NCBI GenBank assembly: GCA_022739095.1
Contig: JAIJEI010000010.1
Coordinates: 1 to 22,594 of the forward strand
Reading direction: 5' to 3'
DNA from: Bifidobacterium sp.
Lineage (GTDB): Bacteria; Actinomycetota; Actinomycetes; Actinomycetales; Bifidobacteriaceae
Length of the DNA: 22,594 nucleotides
The notes below the pieces were generated by a model that was not told the DNA's origin, searched no databases, and was given only the letters and a program-made list of their open reading frames with translations. A program made the translations under genes and the position numbers. Below are positions 13,505 to 19,667 of the stretch, one piece after another; positions within the stretch are counted from its first letter, which is position 1; every line of letters begins with the position of its first letter.

Positions 13505-13701
13505 TGGCCGAAAAGTTCCCGACCCCGCAGGAGCGTGCGATGGCGTGGCTTTTGGAGGCCACGGAGATCGGCGGCATGAGCAAACCGGAGGCCGCATTGT
13601 ACGCCTACATGCGAGGGTTCGCGGCGGCGCTTGATTTGTGCATCGAAATCGAACAATCAATCAACGACGAAACGGAGGAAACCGATGACCGCACTGCTTG
13701 A
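13504..13701 (+). CDS. hypothetical protein
   Basis: The 65-residue helical protein starts at an ATG overlapping the upstream stop. It contains ERAMAWLLEATEIGGMSKPEAA and an acidic C-terminus with DETEETDD. No family is recognised. It overlaps the next gene's start by 17 bases, so it is part of the early operon. Confidence 0.6.
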   Translation: MAEKFPTPQERAMAWLLEATEIGGMSKPEAALYAYMRGFAAALDLCIEIEQSINDETEETDDRTA

Positions 13702-13888
13702 CGAACGATTGCGCGTCTTAGCGGCGCAGACCCACACGCTCGAGGAGAAAGTGAGCTCTCTCGGCTGGATGGCCGGCAGCGACTCGCAGACGCTGAAATC
13801 AATGACCCGTGCCCAGGCGCATCTCATGCTCGCCGAATACGACCTGTTGGATGCGCTCGAAGCAGGCAAAAAGGAGGAAAACCAATGA
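13685..13888 (+). CDS. hypothetical helical protein
   Basis: The 67-residue product, beginning MTALLDERLRVLAAQTHTLE, is predicted to be almost entirely helical with heptad-like hydrophobic spacing, a possible short coiled coil. GGAGGAAACCG precedes the ATG, which decides the start. It ends in an ATGA overlap with the next gene. The function is unknown. Confidence 0.6.
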   Translation: MTALLDERLRVLAAQTHTLEEKVSSLGWMAGSDSQTLKSMTRAQAHLMLAEYDLLDALEAGKKEENQ

Positions 13889-14553
13889 GCAGTGAGAAAC
13901 CATTCTGGAAAGGCAAGACCCTTATGGAGATTCAGAATCTCGATCAGCGAGTCAAGGTGACAATGGAGAACGGAGACGTATTCATAGGGAAGCTCATACG
14001 GCGTTCCAGAGACACGGACGGTATATGTCACCTTTCGATGCAGCTCGACGCGCATCGAACATATTTACACGTGTTCTCGGCTGAATCATCTGATACGCCG
14101 CCCGTCATTCCCAGTTACGTCGATACCATCGAATTGGTGGATGACCCCGAGTATGAGCGCATCGACAATATCGAAAATGTGCAGGTGGGCGATATTGCCT
14201 GCACGACGGAGGGAAACCATTTCCCCGTCATCGATCTCAAGCCTGACCCTCTAGGCGACATGCTCCTGCGTATCCGCATCAGCGAGATAGACGGTGAGTA
14301 CTGCATCGACTCCGATGATTTCGCCTACGCTTTGCGTCGGAAGCCGAAGCTGCCCGACCATGACGGGTTGTGGTGGGATAAGGACAATGCCTTGTGGAGC
14401 GTCGCCATCTCCGGCCTGGACAATTCGAAGTTGGTCGCTTTGCTTATCGGTGACCCGGAATCCCCCGTCACCGGGTCTGTTTGGTCGGGCCTCAACAGCA
14501 AGCACGTGACCTCTCAAGCTCCGTTCCGCCCGGTCAAGGCGGTGGAAGCATGA
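13885..14553 (+). CDS. hypothetical protein with Sm-like N-terminal barrel
   Basis: The 222-residue protein has at about 15-80 a strand pattern (RVKVTMENGDVFIGKLIRRS, CHLSMQLD, VDTIELVDD) like an Sm/LSm small beta-barrel, where a G-D-V-F-x-G-x-L core is common. A second beta-rich part follows at 95-150 (VGDIACTTEGNHFPVIDL, LLRIRISEIDGEYC) and a Trp-rich region at about 155-190. RNA or nucleotide binding is possible but not shown. AAAGGAGG upstream sets the start. Its end shares a 24-base block with the end of the following gene. Confidence 0.6.
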   Translation: MSSEKPFWKGKTLMEIQNLDQRVKVTMENGDVFIGKLIRRSRDTDGICHLSMQLDAHRTYLHVFSAESSDTPPVIPSYVDTIELVDDPEYERIDNIENVQVGDIACTTEGNHFPVIDLKPDPLGDMLLRIRISEIDGEYCIDSDDFAYALRRKPKLPDHDGLWWDKDNALWSVAISGLDNSKLVALLIGDPESPVTGSVWSGLNSKHVTSQAPFRPVKAVEA

Positions 14554-14558
14554 ACATC
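14535..14558 (+). repeat. 24-bp junction repeat, copy 1
   Basis: CAAGGCGGTGGAAGCATGAA followed by CATC spans the end (KAVEA, stop) of one gene and the start (MNI) of the next. The identical block recurs at 14759-14782, again over a stop/start junction, 224 bases downstream. Confidence 0.85.
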
Positions 14559-14777
14559 GAGGTGGGCCAAAAATACCGAAACAACCAGGATGCTGAATTA
14601 ATCATCATAGCCAAGGTGGCTTGCTTTACCTCCTCCCGATCTGGCATGTATCTAGGTGTAGACGTGCTACCGGGAGCAGAACTGTTCGTCGCGGACGACC
14701 CATACGGCACAGGCTCTGACGTGATTGTTAACGAGCAGTCTCTGACCGAATGCGGATACAAGGCGGTGGAAGCATGA
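14550..14777 (+). CDS. hypothetical small beta-rich protein
   Basis: The 75-residue protein (MNIEVGQKYRNNQDAELIII) has alternating strands and a conserved-looking VGQKYR start, reminiscent of small barrel proteins in phage early regions. The ATG overlaps the previous stop (ATGA), and GGCGGTGGAAG serves as ribosome binding site. It ends KAVEA exactly like its upstream neighbour because of the 24-base repeat, so gene duplication or cassette insertion is likely. Confidence 0.6.
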   Translation: MNIEVGQKYRNNQDAELIIIAKVACFTSSRSGMYLGVDVLPGAELFVADDPYGTGSDVIVNEQSLTECGYKAVEA

Positions 14778-14782
14778 ACATC
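14759..14782 (+). repeat. 24-bp junction repeat, copy 2
   Basis: Identical to 14535-14558 and again overlapping a stop/start pair. Recombination between the copies would cleanly remove or add the 75-residue gene. Confidence 0.85.
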
Positions 14783-14995
14783 CACCCGATCATTGATGAA
14801 CCTCCATCGTTTCCGCAAACTGTCTTACGCCTGCTCACAGGAAGCACTCATTGCTGTGACTGGTGCGAGAAACGCTGGATCAAGGTTCACCGCACTGGCC
14901 AATTGGAATACCGAAACCGTCGATGTCCCTACTGCGGGCAATACGGATGCCCCCCGAGCCGAAAAACACTGGAAGAAATCAAGGAGGAACCGTGA
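14774..14995 (+). CDS. small zinc-ribbon protein
   Basis: The 73-residue protein has CxxC pairs at 28-31 (CDWC) and 51-54 (CPYC) plus Cys59, a four-cysteine zinc ribbon. A basic stretch (KRWIKVHRTGQLEYRNRR) separates the pairs. The start overlaps the previous stop as ATGA. It may bind nucleic acid or protein. Its function is unknown. Confidence 0.65.
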   Translation: MNIHPIIDEPPSFPQTVLRLLTGSTHCCDWCEKRWIKVHRTGQLEYRNRRCPYCGQYGCPPSRKTLEEIKEEP

Positions 14996-15156
14996 CATAT
15001 AAGGCGAGGATATTCACCCGTGAGGAGTTTCGCGAGGTCATCGCAGCCGCCATCTACGACTACGAACATGCGCCCGCGAAATGCCTCTACACGACCAAGG
15101 ATGCGGCAGGCCAACTCTACGGCGAGTACGGCGAGGAAATCGAGGTGGAGGGATGA
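14992..15156 (+). CDS. hypothetical protein, GTG start
   Basis: The 54-residue product (TYKARIFTREEFREVIAAAI) is mixed alpha/beta with an acidic C-terminus. AAGGAGG at 14981-14987 points to the GTG at 14992, which overlaps the previous stop. A longer reading upstream is out of place inside the zinc-ribbon gene. No family is recognised. Confidence 0.6.
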   Translation: MTYKARIFTREEFREVIAAAIYDYEHAPAKCLYTTKDAAGQLYGEYGEEIEVEG

Positions 15157-15362
15157 ACGGAGTACAGCTTACCAACCATCTGACCGCGCAATTCAGGGCA
15201 TCAACCCTAAGCCGGTACGAGGCCAGAATCACCGAGGACGGCGACTTCCGAGTCTACATATACGCCATGAGCCTCAAACGTCTCAAACGCAAGTGCGGGA
15301 GGTACGCGAAACGTGAGCGCAAGGCCATCGAATATGTCACCACACTCAAGGAGGAATCATGA
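15153..15362 (+). CDS. hypothetical basic protein
   Basis: The 69-residue protein begins MNGVQLTNHLTAQF and has an N-terminal alpha/beta part (YEARITEDGDFRVYIYAM) followed by a very basic helix (SLKRLKRKCGRYAKRERK). It could bind nucleic acid. GGTGGAGGG before the ATG and the ATGA overlap with the upstream gene support the start. Confidence 0.6.
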   Translation: MNGVQLTNHLTAQFRASTLSRYEARITEDGDFRVYIYAMSLKRLKRKCGRYAKRERKAIEYVTTLKEES

Positions 15363-15547
15363 GCGCGACGAACAACCAGCGTGAGATGATACTCAAATGG
15401 CATAAAGGCAAGGCCGCGACACCCGAGTACACGGCGAAACTCCTCGGTTTGCCGTTGAGCGAGGTGCTGTACGTGATCGAGCATCCCGAACCGCCGAAAT
15501 CACGCGCGGACGCGTGGACACCGGAATTCATCGAACCACTAATCTGA
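15359..15547 (+). CDS. small HTH-like hypothetical protein
   Basis: The 62-residue protein has a segment EYTAKLLGLPLSEVLYVIEH that resembles a helix-turn-helix, preceded by a basic helix. It starts with a good GGAGG site and overlaps the previous stop (ATGA). It is the last gene of the tightly packed early operon. A DNA-binding role is a guess. Confidence 0.6.
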   Translation: MSATNNQREMILKWHKGKAATPEYTAKLLGLPLSEVLYVIEHPEPPKSRADAWTPEFIEPLI

Positions 15548-15696
15548 AAAAATACCGATAAACACACGCGAATACATGACTGAATTCAGCGTAAAAACAC
15601 TGAATCCAACGAAAGACAAAACGAAACCCTCCACCAATAGGCGGAGGGCACGCTCACCAAAGCACCATCATAGCCGAACGTGGAGGGTTCCAAACA
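15548..15696. promoter_or_regulatory. early/middle operon gap with palindromes
   Basis: This 149-base gap breaks the chain of overlapping genes. It contains the palindrome CTGAATTCAG at 15580-15589, a repeat of its left part (ACTGAAT) 20 bases on at 15599, and a hairpin 15627-15635 with 15640-15648 (one mismatch, AATA loop) with no U-tract. A promoter for the next gene and a regulator-binding site are likely but I cannot place them firmly. Confidence 0.4.
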
Positions 15697-16470
15697 ATGT
15701 TCATTCCAACCGACCCATGCCAATACTGCGGCGACCAGCAGGTCGAGGCACCATGGACGCTCTGCCAAAACTGCCGCCGCACCTACGCCAAAACACTCCA
15801 CAATCTGCGCCGCAACATGCAACTGTTGCAGCGGGTCGCACGGCATGAGTACAAGCTCGGCGAACCCGGCAGCGGCGGGAAACCGCAGGGCGGCGAAGCG
15901 CCCAGCCCCGTCAACATGCACGCCATCGACCTGCTGGACGAAGCCGAATCATTGTTGCAGGACGCTTGGTACGACGCGGGAGCCGTGTGGAGCGACCGCT
16001 GGCAGCTCCTCATCCCCCGAATGCAGACCCGCCTCGCATGGCTGTGCAAGGCGACGAACGCAGGCCGATTCCTCCGCCAGCTCATCAAAATGAACCGGCG
16101 CATCGAACCATACGTGGACCGCAAGCCACGCACACGGCGCATCATCGGCGTATGCCCCGAATGCAAACGCGAAATACTGGCGGCGAAAGGCGAATCACTG
16201 CTGCTATGCAAATGCGGCAACCCAATCAACGTGGTCGAGCTGCGCGAGCAGAGCCGAGACAAGGCCGAGGCAATCCACCTGACCAAGACCCCTGCGGGCA
16301 TGAGCCAGTGGCTCAAGGACAACTACGGATACGAGGTCAGCCGCAAAGTAATCATCATGTGGATACGCCGGGGCAAACTCCCCAGCAGCAAGCCAATAGA
16401 AGACGGATACTACGAATTCAGCATCAGGGAGATAGTCAGCATGGCAATGGCATATTCCAGCCGGCAGTAG
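15697..16470 (+). CDS. zinc-ribbon/HTH protein, candidate late regulator
   Basis: The 257-residue protein has two cysteine modules: C8xxC11 with C23xxC26, and C153xxC156 with C171 and C173. A helical middle with RWQLLIPRMQTRLAWLCKATNAGRFLRQ lies between them. The C-terminus from about 200 (TPAGMSQWLKDNYGYEVSRKVIIMWIRRGKLP onward, here two helices and a turn) is a helix-turn-helix/MerR-like unit. It stands alone between the early operon and the packaging genes, where late transcription activators are often found; that role is inferred. TGGAGGG 9 bases upstream supports the start. Confidence 0.65.
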   Translation: MFIPTDPCQYCGDQQVEAPWTLCQNCRRTYAKTLHNLRRNMQLLQRVARHEYKLGEPGSGGKPQGGEAPSPVNMHAIDLLDEAESLLQDAWYDAGAVWSDRWQLLIPRMQTRLAWLCKATNAGRFLRQLIKMNRRIEPYVDRKPRTRRIIGVCPECKREILAAKGESLLLCKCGNPINVVELREQSRDKAEAIHLTKTPAGMSQWLKDNYGYEVSRKVIIMWIRRGKLPSSKPIEDGYYEFSIREIVSMAMAYSSRQ

Positions 16471-16485
16471 GCTGTTGCCACCCCG

Positions 16486-16494
16486 TGGTATACT
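16486..16494 (+). promoter_or_regulatory. extended -10 promoter before the tRNA genes
   Basis: TGGTATACT is an excellent extended -10 element (TGn plus TATACT), 16 bases after the stop of the zinc-ribbon/HTH gene. No clear -35 is present at the right distance, which such promoters can do without or replace by an activator. It could drive the tRNA genes and perhaps the late operon. Confidence 0.5.
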
Positions 16495-16513
16495 CCGTAT
16501 CAGGATAAGTGCG

Positions 16514-16545
16514 AAAGCCTCTGGGACATACATCTCAGGGGCTTT
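16514..16545 (+). terminator. hairpin upstream of tRNA-Trp
   Basis: AAAGCCTCTG at 16514-16523 pairs with CAGGGGCTTT at 16536-16545 (one G-U) around a 12-base loop. There is only a short U-tract. It may end the upstream transcript, or be a processing or antitermination element between the promoter and the tRNA. Confidence 0.45.
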
Positions 16546-16559
16546 ACTCATACCCACCT

Positions 16560-16635
16560 ATGCGCGTAGCTCAGCAGGTAGAGCAGCGGTCTCCAAAACC
16601 GCAGGTCGTTGGATCGAAGCCAACCGCGTATGCCA
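16560..16635 (+). tRNA. tRNA-Trp (anticodon CCA)
   Basis: A full cloverleaf can be drawn. The acceptor ATGCGCG (16560-16566) pairs with CGCGTAT (16625-16631). The D-stem is GCTC/GAGC. The anticodon stem GCGGT/ACCGC has loop CTCCAAA and anticodon CCA. The T-stem is GTTGG/CCAAC, and an encoded CCA lies at 16633-16635. Oddities are a T-loop of ATCGAAG, lacking T54 and with G60, and the first acceptor pair A-T. The phage-borne copy has therefore drifted but should fold. It could support translation of the single Trp codon during lytic growth. Confidence 0.85.
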
Positions 16636-16636
16636 C

Positions 16637-16737
16637 GGCTTGCGTACGGTAGAGGCCTAACCGGTCGCGCTGGGATAGCGTGACAGGGAGTAAACACCGA
16701 CACTCTCTCGCGAATTCGAATCTCGCCCAAGCCACCA
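16637..16737 (+). tRNA. aberrant class II tRNA, serine-like (anticodon GGA)
   Basis: One base after tRNA-Trp, a 101-base element folds as a class II tRNA. The acceptor is GGCTTG(C)G with C(C)CAAGCC. Bases T and A follow at positions 8-9. The D-stem is CGGT/ACCG with GG in the loop. The anticodon stem CGCGC/GCGTG has loop TGGGATA, whose middle three bases GGA read serine UCC/UCU. The long variable arm is AGGGAGT/ACTCTCT. The T-loop is a canonical TTCGAAT, and CCA is encoded at 16735-16737. Faults are a C-C mismatch or bulge in the acceptor branch, A53-C61 mispaired, G instead of U at position 33, and discriminator A. It may be an unusual 8/4-type tRNA, a decaying gene or a non-decoding RNA. 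Confidence 0.5.
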
Positions 16738-16763
16738 CAACATTCCATACATCGGAGAACAAC

Positions 16764-16880
16764 ATGCCCAGGAACGCAAACGACGTGGACACGCGAATCG
16801 AAAAGCTCGAAACACGCATCCACGTCCTAGAAATGCAGGTCATGCAACTGAAAAAAGAACTGACCTGCGACCGTCACTGA
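16764..16880 (+). CDS. 38-residue coiled-coil peptide
   Basis: The short ORF with GGAG 6 bases before its ATG encodes MPRNANDVDTRIEKLETRIH and continues with heptads (VLEMQVMQLKKEL), an ideal short coiled coil. It follows the tRNA genes and overlaps the convergent minus-strand gene by 7 bases. It probably dimerises; the function is unknown. Confidence 0.6.
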   Translation: MPRNANDVDTRIEKLETRIHVLEMQVMQLKKELTCDRH

Positions 16881-17089
16881 ATGCAGATATCGTCATCCAA
16901 CCCGACACGGAACGATAACGAATCCCCGGATTCACCCGGAGTCGAATCAACCCATATCGTCGAACTCTGCTGTGACAGCGTGAACTCGAAATGCTCAAGC
17001 ACCCCAACGACATGACTTTTGCCCGGCCCATCGTAGGAGACCTCACGCCCGAGATCCGCATAAACCAGATCACGAATCTTCTTCTTCAT
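16874..17089 (-). CDS. small minus-strand hypothetical protein
   Basis: The 71-residue product (MKKKIRDLVYADLGREVSYD) has a basic start, then beta-like stretches (SHVVGVLEHFEFTL, TIWVDS, SLSFRVGLDDD). AAGGAGGT 5 bases before the ATG is a near-perfect ribosome binding site, so the gene is believable although it opposes all its neighbours. It may be a lysogenically expressed accessory gene inserted between the tRNA genes and the late block. No family is recognised. Confidence 0.65.
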   Translation of the reverse strand: MKKKIRDLVYADLGREVSYDGPGKSHVVGVLEHFEFTLSQQSSTIWVDSTPGESGDSLSFRVGLDDDICIQ

Positions 17090-17172
17090 ATTCACCTCCT
17101 TAAGTAGTGGATGTATATGAAATCCTAGTTACCGTCTCTCACCGCAAACTCCATGATCTCGAGGTGACCTCA

Positions 17173-17373
17173 ATGACCAACCAGCCGACGATCAACCTGC
17201 AAATCACGGACGCCCAAGGGCATATGCTCGGCGAAATCGAACGCCTCCCCGTACCGACACACACCACTCCCGACGGACACATAATCGTAGACAGCCTCAC
17301 CAATATCTTCGAGGCCTCGGCACAGGCATTCGCCGACACATGGCAGCAGCATTGCGTCAGTATAAAACCATGA
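17173..17373 (+). CDS. hypothetical protein
   Basis: The 66-residue product (MTNQPTINLQITDAQGHMLG) begins with beta-like strands and ends in a helix (FEASAQAFADTWQQH). GAGGTGA upstream favours 17173; an in-frame GTG at 17107 would add 22 residues. It ends in an ATGA overlap with the HNH gene, so both are expressed together. Confidence 0.6.
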   Translation: MTNQPTINLQITDAQGHMLGEIERLPVPTHTTPDGHIIVDSLTNIFEASAQAFADTWQQHCVSIKP

Positions 17374-17720
17374 CCCGCAACGGATACAACCCCCGGCAAC
17401 GCAACGGGCACAGGCGCAGGCAGAACAGGGCACGGGCCAAGGCCGCCAACACATGCTGCTACATCTGCTTCAGACCCATCGACTACAGCCTCAAGTCTCC
17501 CGACCCATGGAGCTACGTACTCGACGAAACAATCCCGCTGGCACGAGGCGGCACGCTCACCTACAACAACAGCGGAGCCGCACACCGATGGTGCAACCAG
17601 GTCAAAGGCACGCACACATTGGAATGGGCGCGCAACGAAGTCGCCAATATTCTCAACGGCAAAGGTAAAGGCATGCAAGCGCGACCAACTTCAATCCCAT
17701 TCACCCGGCTCGACGTGTGA
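17370..17720 (+). CDS. HNH endonuclease
   Basis: The 116-residue protein has a basic N-terminus followed by the HNH core: C30xxC33, DETIPLARGG at 52-61 in place of the first His segment, NN at 66-67, AHRWCNQVKG at 71-80 with His72, Cys75 and Asn76. Phage HNH proteins next to the terminase are known to be needed for cos cleavage and packaging in HK97-like phages, and this gene lies just before the terminase genes. It starts within an ATGA overlap. Confidence 0.88.
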   Translation: MTRNGYNPRQRNGHRRRQNRARAKAANTCCYICFRPIDYSLKSPDPWSYVLDETIPLARGGTLTYNNSGAAHRWCNQVKGTHTLEWARNEVANILNGKGKGMQARPTSIPFTRLDV

Positions 17721-17842
17721 CCCAGGGCGGTACACCCCACCCCACCGGCAGTGGCTCCCCCCGGCGCATAGAGCCGATATCTCCCCACGGTTTCGGTAAC
17801 GGTAACGCGTTACGGCTCCGGCAACGATTTTTAGGAGGCGTC
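17721..17842. other. candidate cos region
   Basis: The gap between HNH and the small terminase has a C-rich stretch (17735-17765), the 12-base palindrome GTAACGCGTTAC at 17802-17813, and a short direct repeat CGGTAACGGTAACG. A cos site normally lies here in phages with an HNH plus terminase module. The placement is inferred; no cohesive end can be read directly. Confidence 0.35.
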
Positions 17843-18253
17843 ATGGCGAGGATTTGCACGGTGTGCGGCTCCCCGCTGCCCAAGGACGCGCGCGAGGGTG
17901 CCGAATACTGTTCTTCGAAATGCAAGCAAAAGGCGTACCGGCAGAGGAAGGCCGGCAACAGGCCTATTGAACCAAAACCGAAGGTGAAATCGAAGCCCGC
18001 GCCGCTGCCGACGAACCGCGAGCTCGAGCGGATGATGGACGAGCCGATGGAGGACGTGCTGCGCCACACGCGCGACGTGCTGAGGAAGGCGTTGGACGAT
18101 CCCGACACCCGCACATCCGACCTGCCGGCATTGAGCCGCCAGTACATCACGGTGTGCCGGGAGCTCGAGGCACTGTCCGGCGGCACCGATCTGTTCGGCG
18201 ACGAGTCCGTGGAACCAAGCGAGGTGGATGATGTCGGAGCGTCGATTGTCTGA
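17843..18253 (+). CDS. terminase small subunit (zinc-ribbon type)
   Basis: The 136-residue protein begins with a zinc site (C5xxC8, C23, C27 in ARICTVCGSPL and EYCSSKCKQK), a basic Arg/Lys-rich segment, a Pro/Lys linker and a helical C-terminal half. AGGAGG before the ATG sets the start. It directly precedes and overlaps the large terminase gene and would recognise the packaging site. The assignment leans on position because small terminases are poorly conserved. Confidence 0.65.
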   Translation: MARICTVCGSPLPKDAREGAEYCSSKCKQKAYRQRKAGNRPIEPKPKVKSKPAPLPTNRELERMMDEPMEDVLRHTRDVLRKALDDPDTRTSDLPALSRQYITVCRELEALSGGTDLFGDESVEPSEVDDVGASIV

Positions 18254-19667
18254 GCTCGCCCGAGTGCTCTCCCAACCATCGGGCATCGTCTCCAGCGATT
18301 TCCCGAAATTGCGGCGTGCGGCCACTCGCATGGGCATCACCTACGACCTATGGCAGCAGGGACTGCTGTATCTCATGCTCGGCAAGCGTGAGAACGGCCT
18401 GTATGCGTGCGGCGAGGGCGGCACGGTCATATCGATATGCCGCCAGGTGGGCAAGACGTTCACCATCGGCTCCGCCGTGTTCATCCTGTGCGCCATGCAA
18501 CCCAACCTCAAGGTGCTGTGGACCGCGCACCGCACCAGAACCTCCGATGAGACGTTCCAATCGATGTGCGGCTTCGCACAAAACAAATTGATGGCCGGGC
18601 ATGTGGAGCATATCCGGCGTGCGAACGGCCAGCAGGAGATAGCGTTTCGCAATGGCAGCCGTATCATGTTCGGAGCCCGCGAGCAGGGCTTCGGCCGCGG
18701 CTTCGACGCGGTGGACGTGGAGATCTTCGACGAGGCGCAGATCCTCACCGTCAAGGCTTTGAACGACATGATCCCGGCCACGAACGTGAGCCCGAATCCG
18801 CTGATCGTGTTCATGGGCACTCCCCCGCAGCCCGGCGACCCGTCGGAAACATTCGCCGACAAAAGGCGTGCCGGGCTCAAACACACGGACGGCATGCTCT
18901 ACGTGGAATTCAGCGCCGACCCCGACTGCGACCCCGACGACCGCGAACAGTGGGCGAAGGCCAACCCGAGTTTCCCGAAGCGCACGTCCGAGACCGCCAT
19001 CCTGCGCATGCGCAAGCTGCTCGGCGACGATGACAACTTCCGCCGCGAGGGCTTGGGCATCTGGGATGCGGAAAACAGCATGTCGGCCATCGACCCGCAG
19101 CAGTGGGAGGCCGGCAACATCGAGCAGCCGGACTTGGACGGCCGGCTCGCGTTCGGTTTGGATATGCCGCCCGACCGCAGCGCCCTGGCCATCGGCATGG
19201 CCGTACGCCACGATGACGGCACCGCGCTCATCAATCTGCAGGAATACCGTGACGCGAAACAGTCGGGCACCGCGTGGGCGGTGGACTGGCTTGCGGAACG
19301 CTGGCCGAAGACCAGCGCGGTGGTCATCGACGCGCAGTCGCCGGCCATGAGCCTTTTGCCCGACCTGCAGAAACGACACATCAAAGTGATCGTCACCCAG
19401 TCACGTGATCTGGGGGCGGCGACCGGAAGGGTGCTCGACATGATCCACGCCGGAACCCTGCAGCATTTGGACGCGGAGCACCAGCCGCAACTGTCCATGG
19501 CCGCGCATGGCGTCACGTTGCGTGACATCGGCCCCAACGGGCTGAAGGCGTGGAACAAGAAAGGCTCCGACATCGACATTTCGCCGTTGCAGGCATGCAC
19601 GGTCGCATTGCACGGGGCGTTCGTCAGCAAACGCAAACCGGGCAGGAAGCAGAGGGTGATGGTCTGA
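18231..19667 (+). CDS. terL: terminase large subunit
   Basis: The 478-residue protein is the packaging motor. The ATPase part has the Walker A-like RQVGKT at 71-76, Walker B VEIFDEAQ at 163-170 with Asp167 and Glu168, and the coupling motif FMGTPP at 194-199. The nuclease part has FGLDMPPDRSAL with Asp311, VVIDAQS with Asp367 and KGSDIDISPLQA near the end as the third acidic site. An ATG 3 bases earlier (18228) is possible; 18231 has better spacing to GAGG. It overlaps the small subunit gene and ends in TGATG with the portal start. Confidence 0.93.
   Translation: MSERRLSELARVLSQPSGIVSSDFPKLRRAATRMGITYDLWQQGLLYLMLGKRENGLYACGEGGTVISICRQVGKTFTIGSAVFILCAMQPNLKVLWTAHRTRTSDETFQSMCGFAQNKLMAGHVEHIRRANGQQEIAFRNGSRIMFGAREQGFGRGFDAVDVEIFDEAQILTVKALNDMIPATNVSPNPLIVFMGTPPQPGDPSETFADKRRAGLKHTDGMLYVEFSADPDCDPDDREQWAKANPSFPKRTSETAILRMRKLLGDDDNFRREGLGIWDAENSMSAIDPQQWEAGNIEQPDLDGRLAFGLDMPPDRSALAIGMAVRHDDGTALINLQEYRDAKQSGTAWAVDWLAERWPKTSAVVIDAQSPAMSLLPDLQKRHIKVIVTQSRDLGAATGRVLDMIHAGTLQHLDAEHQPQLSMAAHGVTLRDIGPNGLKAWNKKGSDIDISPLQACTVALHGAFVSKRKPGRKQRVMV

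Noticed and set aside
15576..15848. 90-codon plus-strand frame
   Set aside because: It overlaps the zinc-ribbon gene at 15697 in another frame and contains palindromes and a hairpin; low-complexity basic product.
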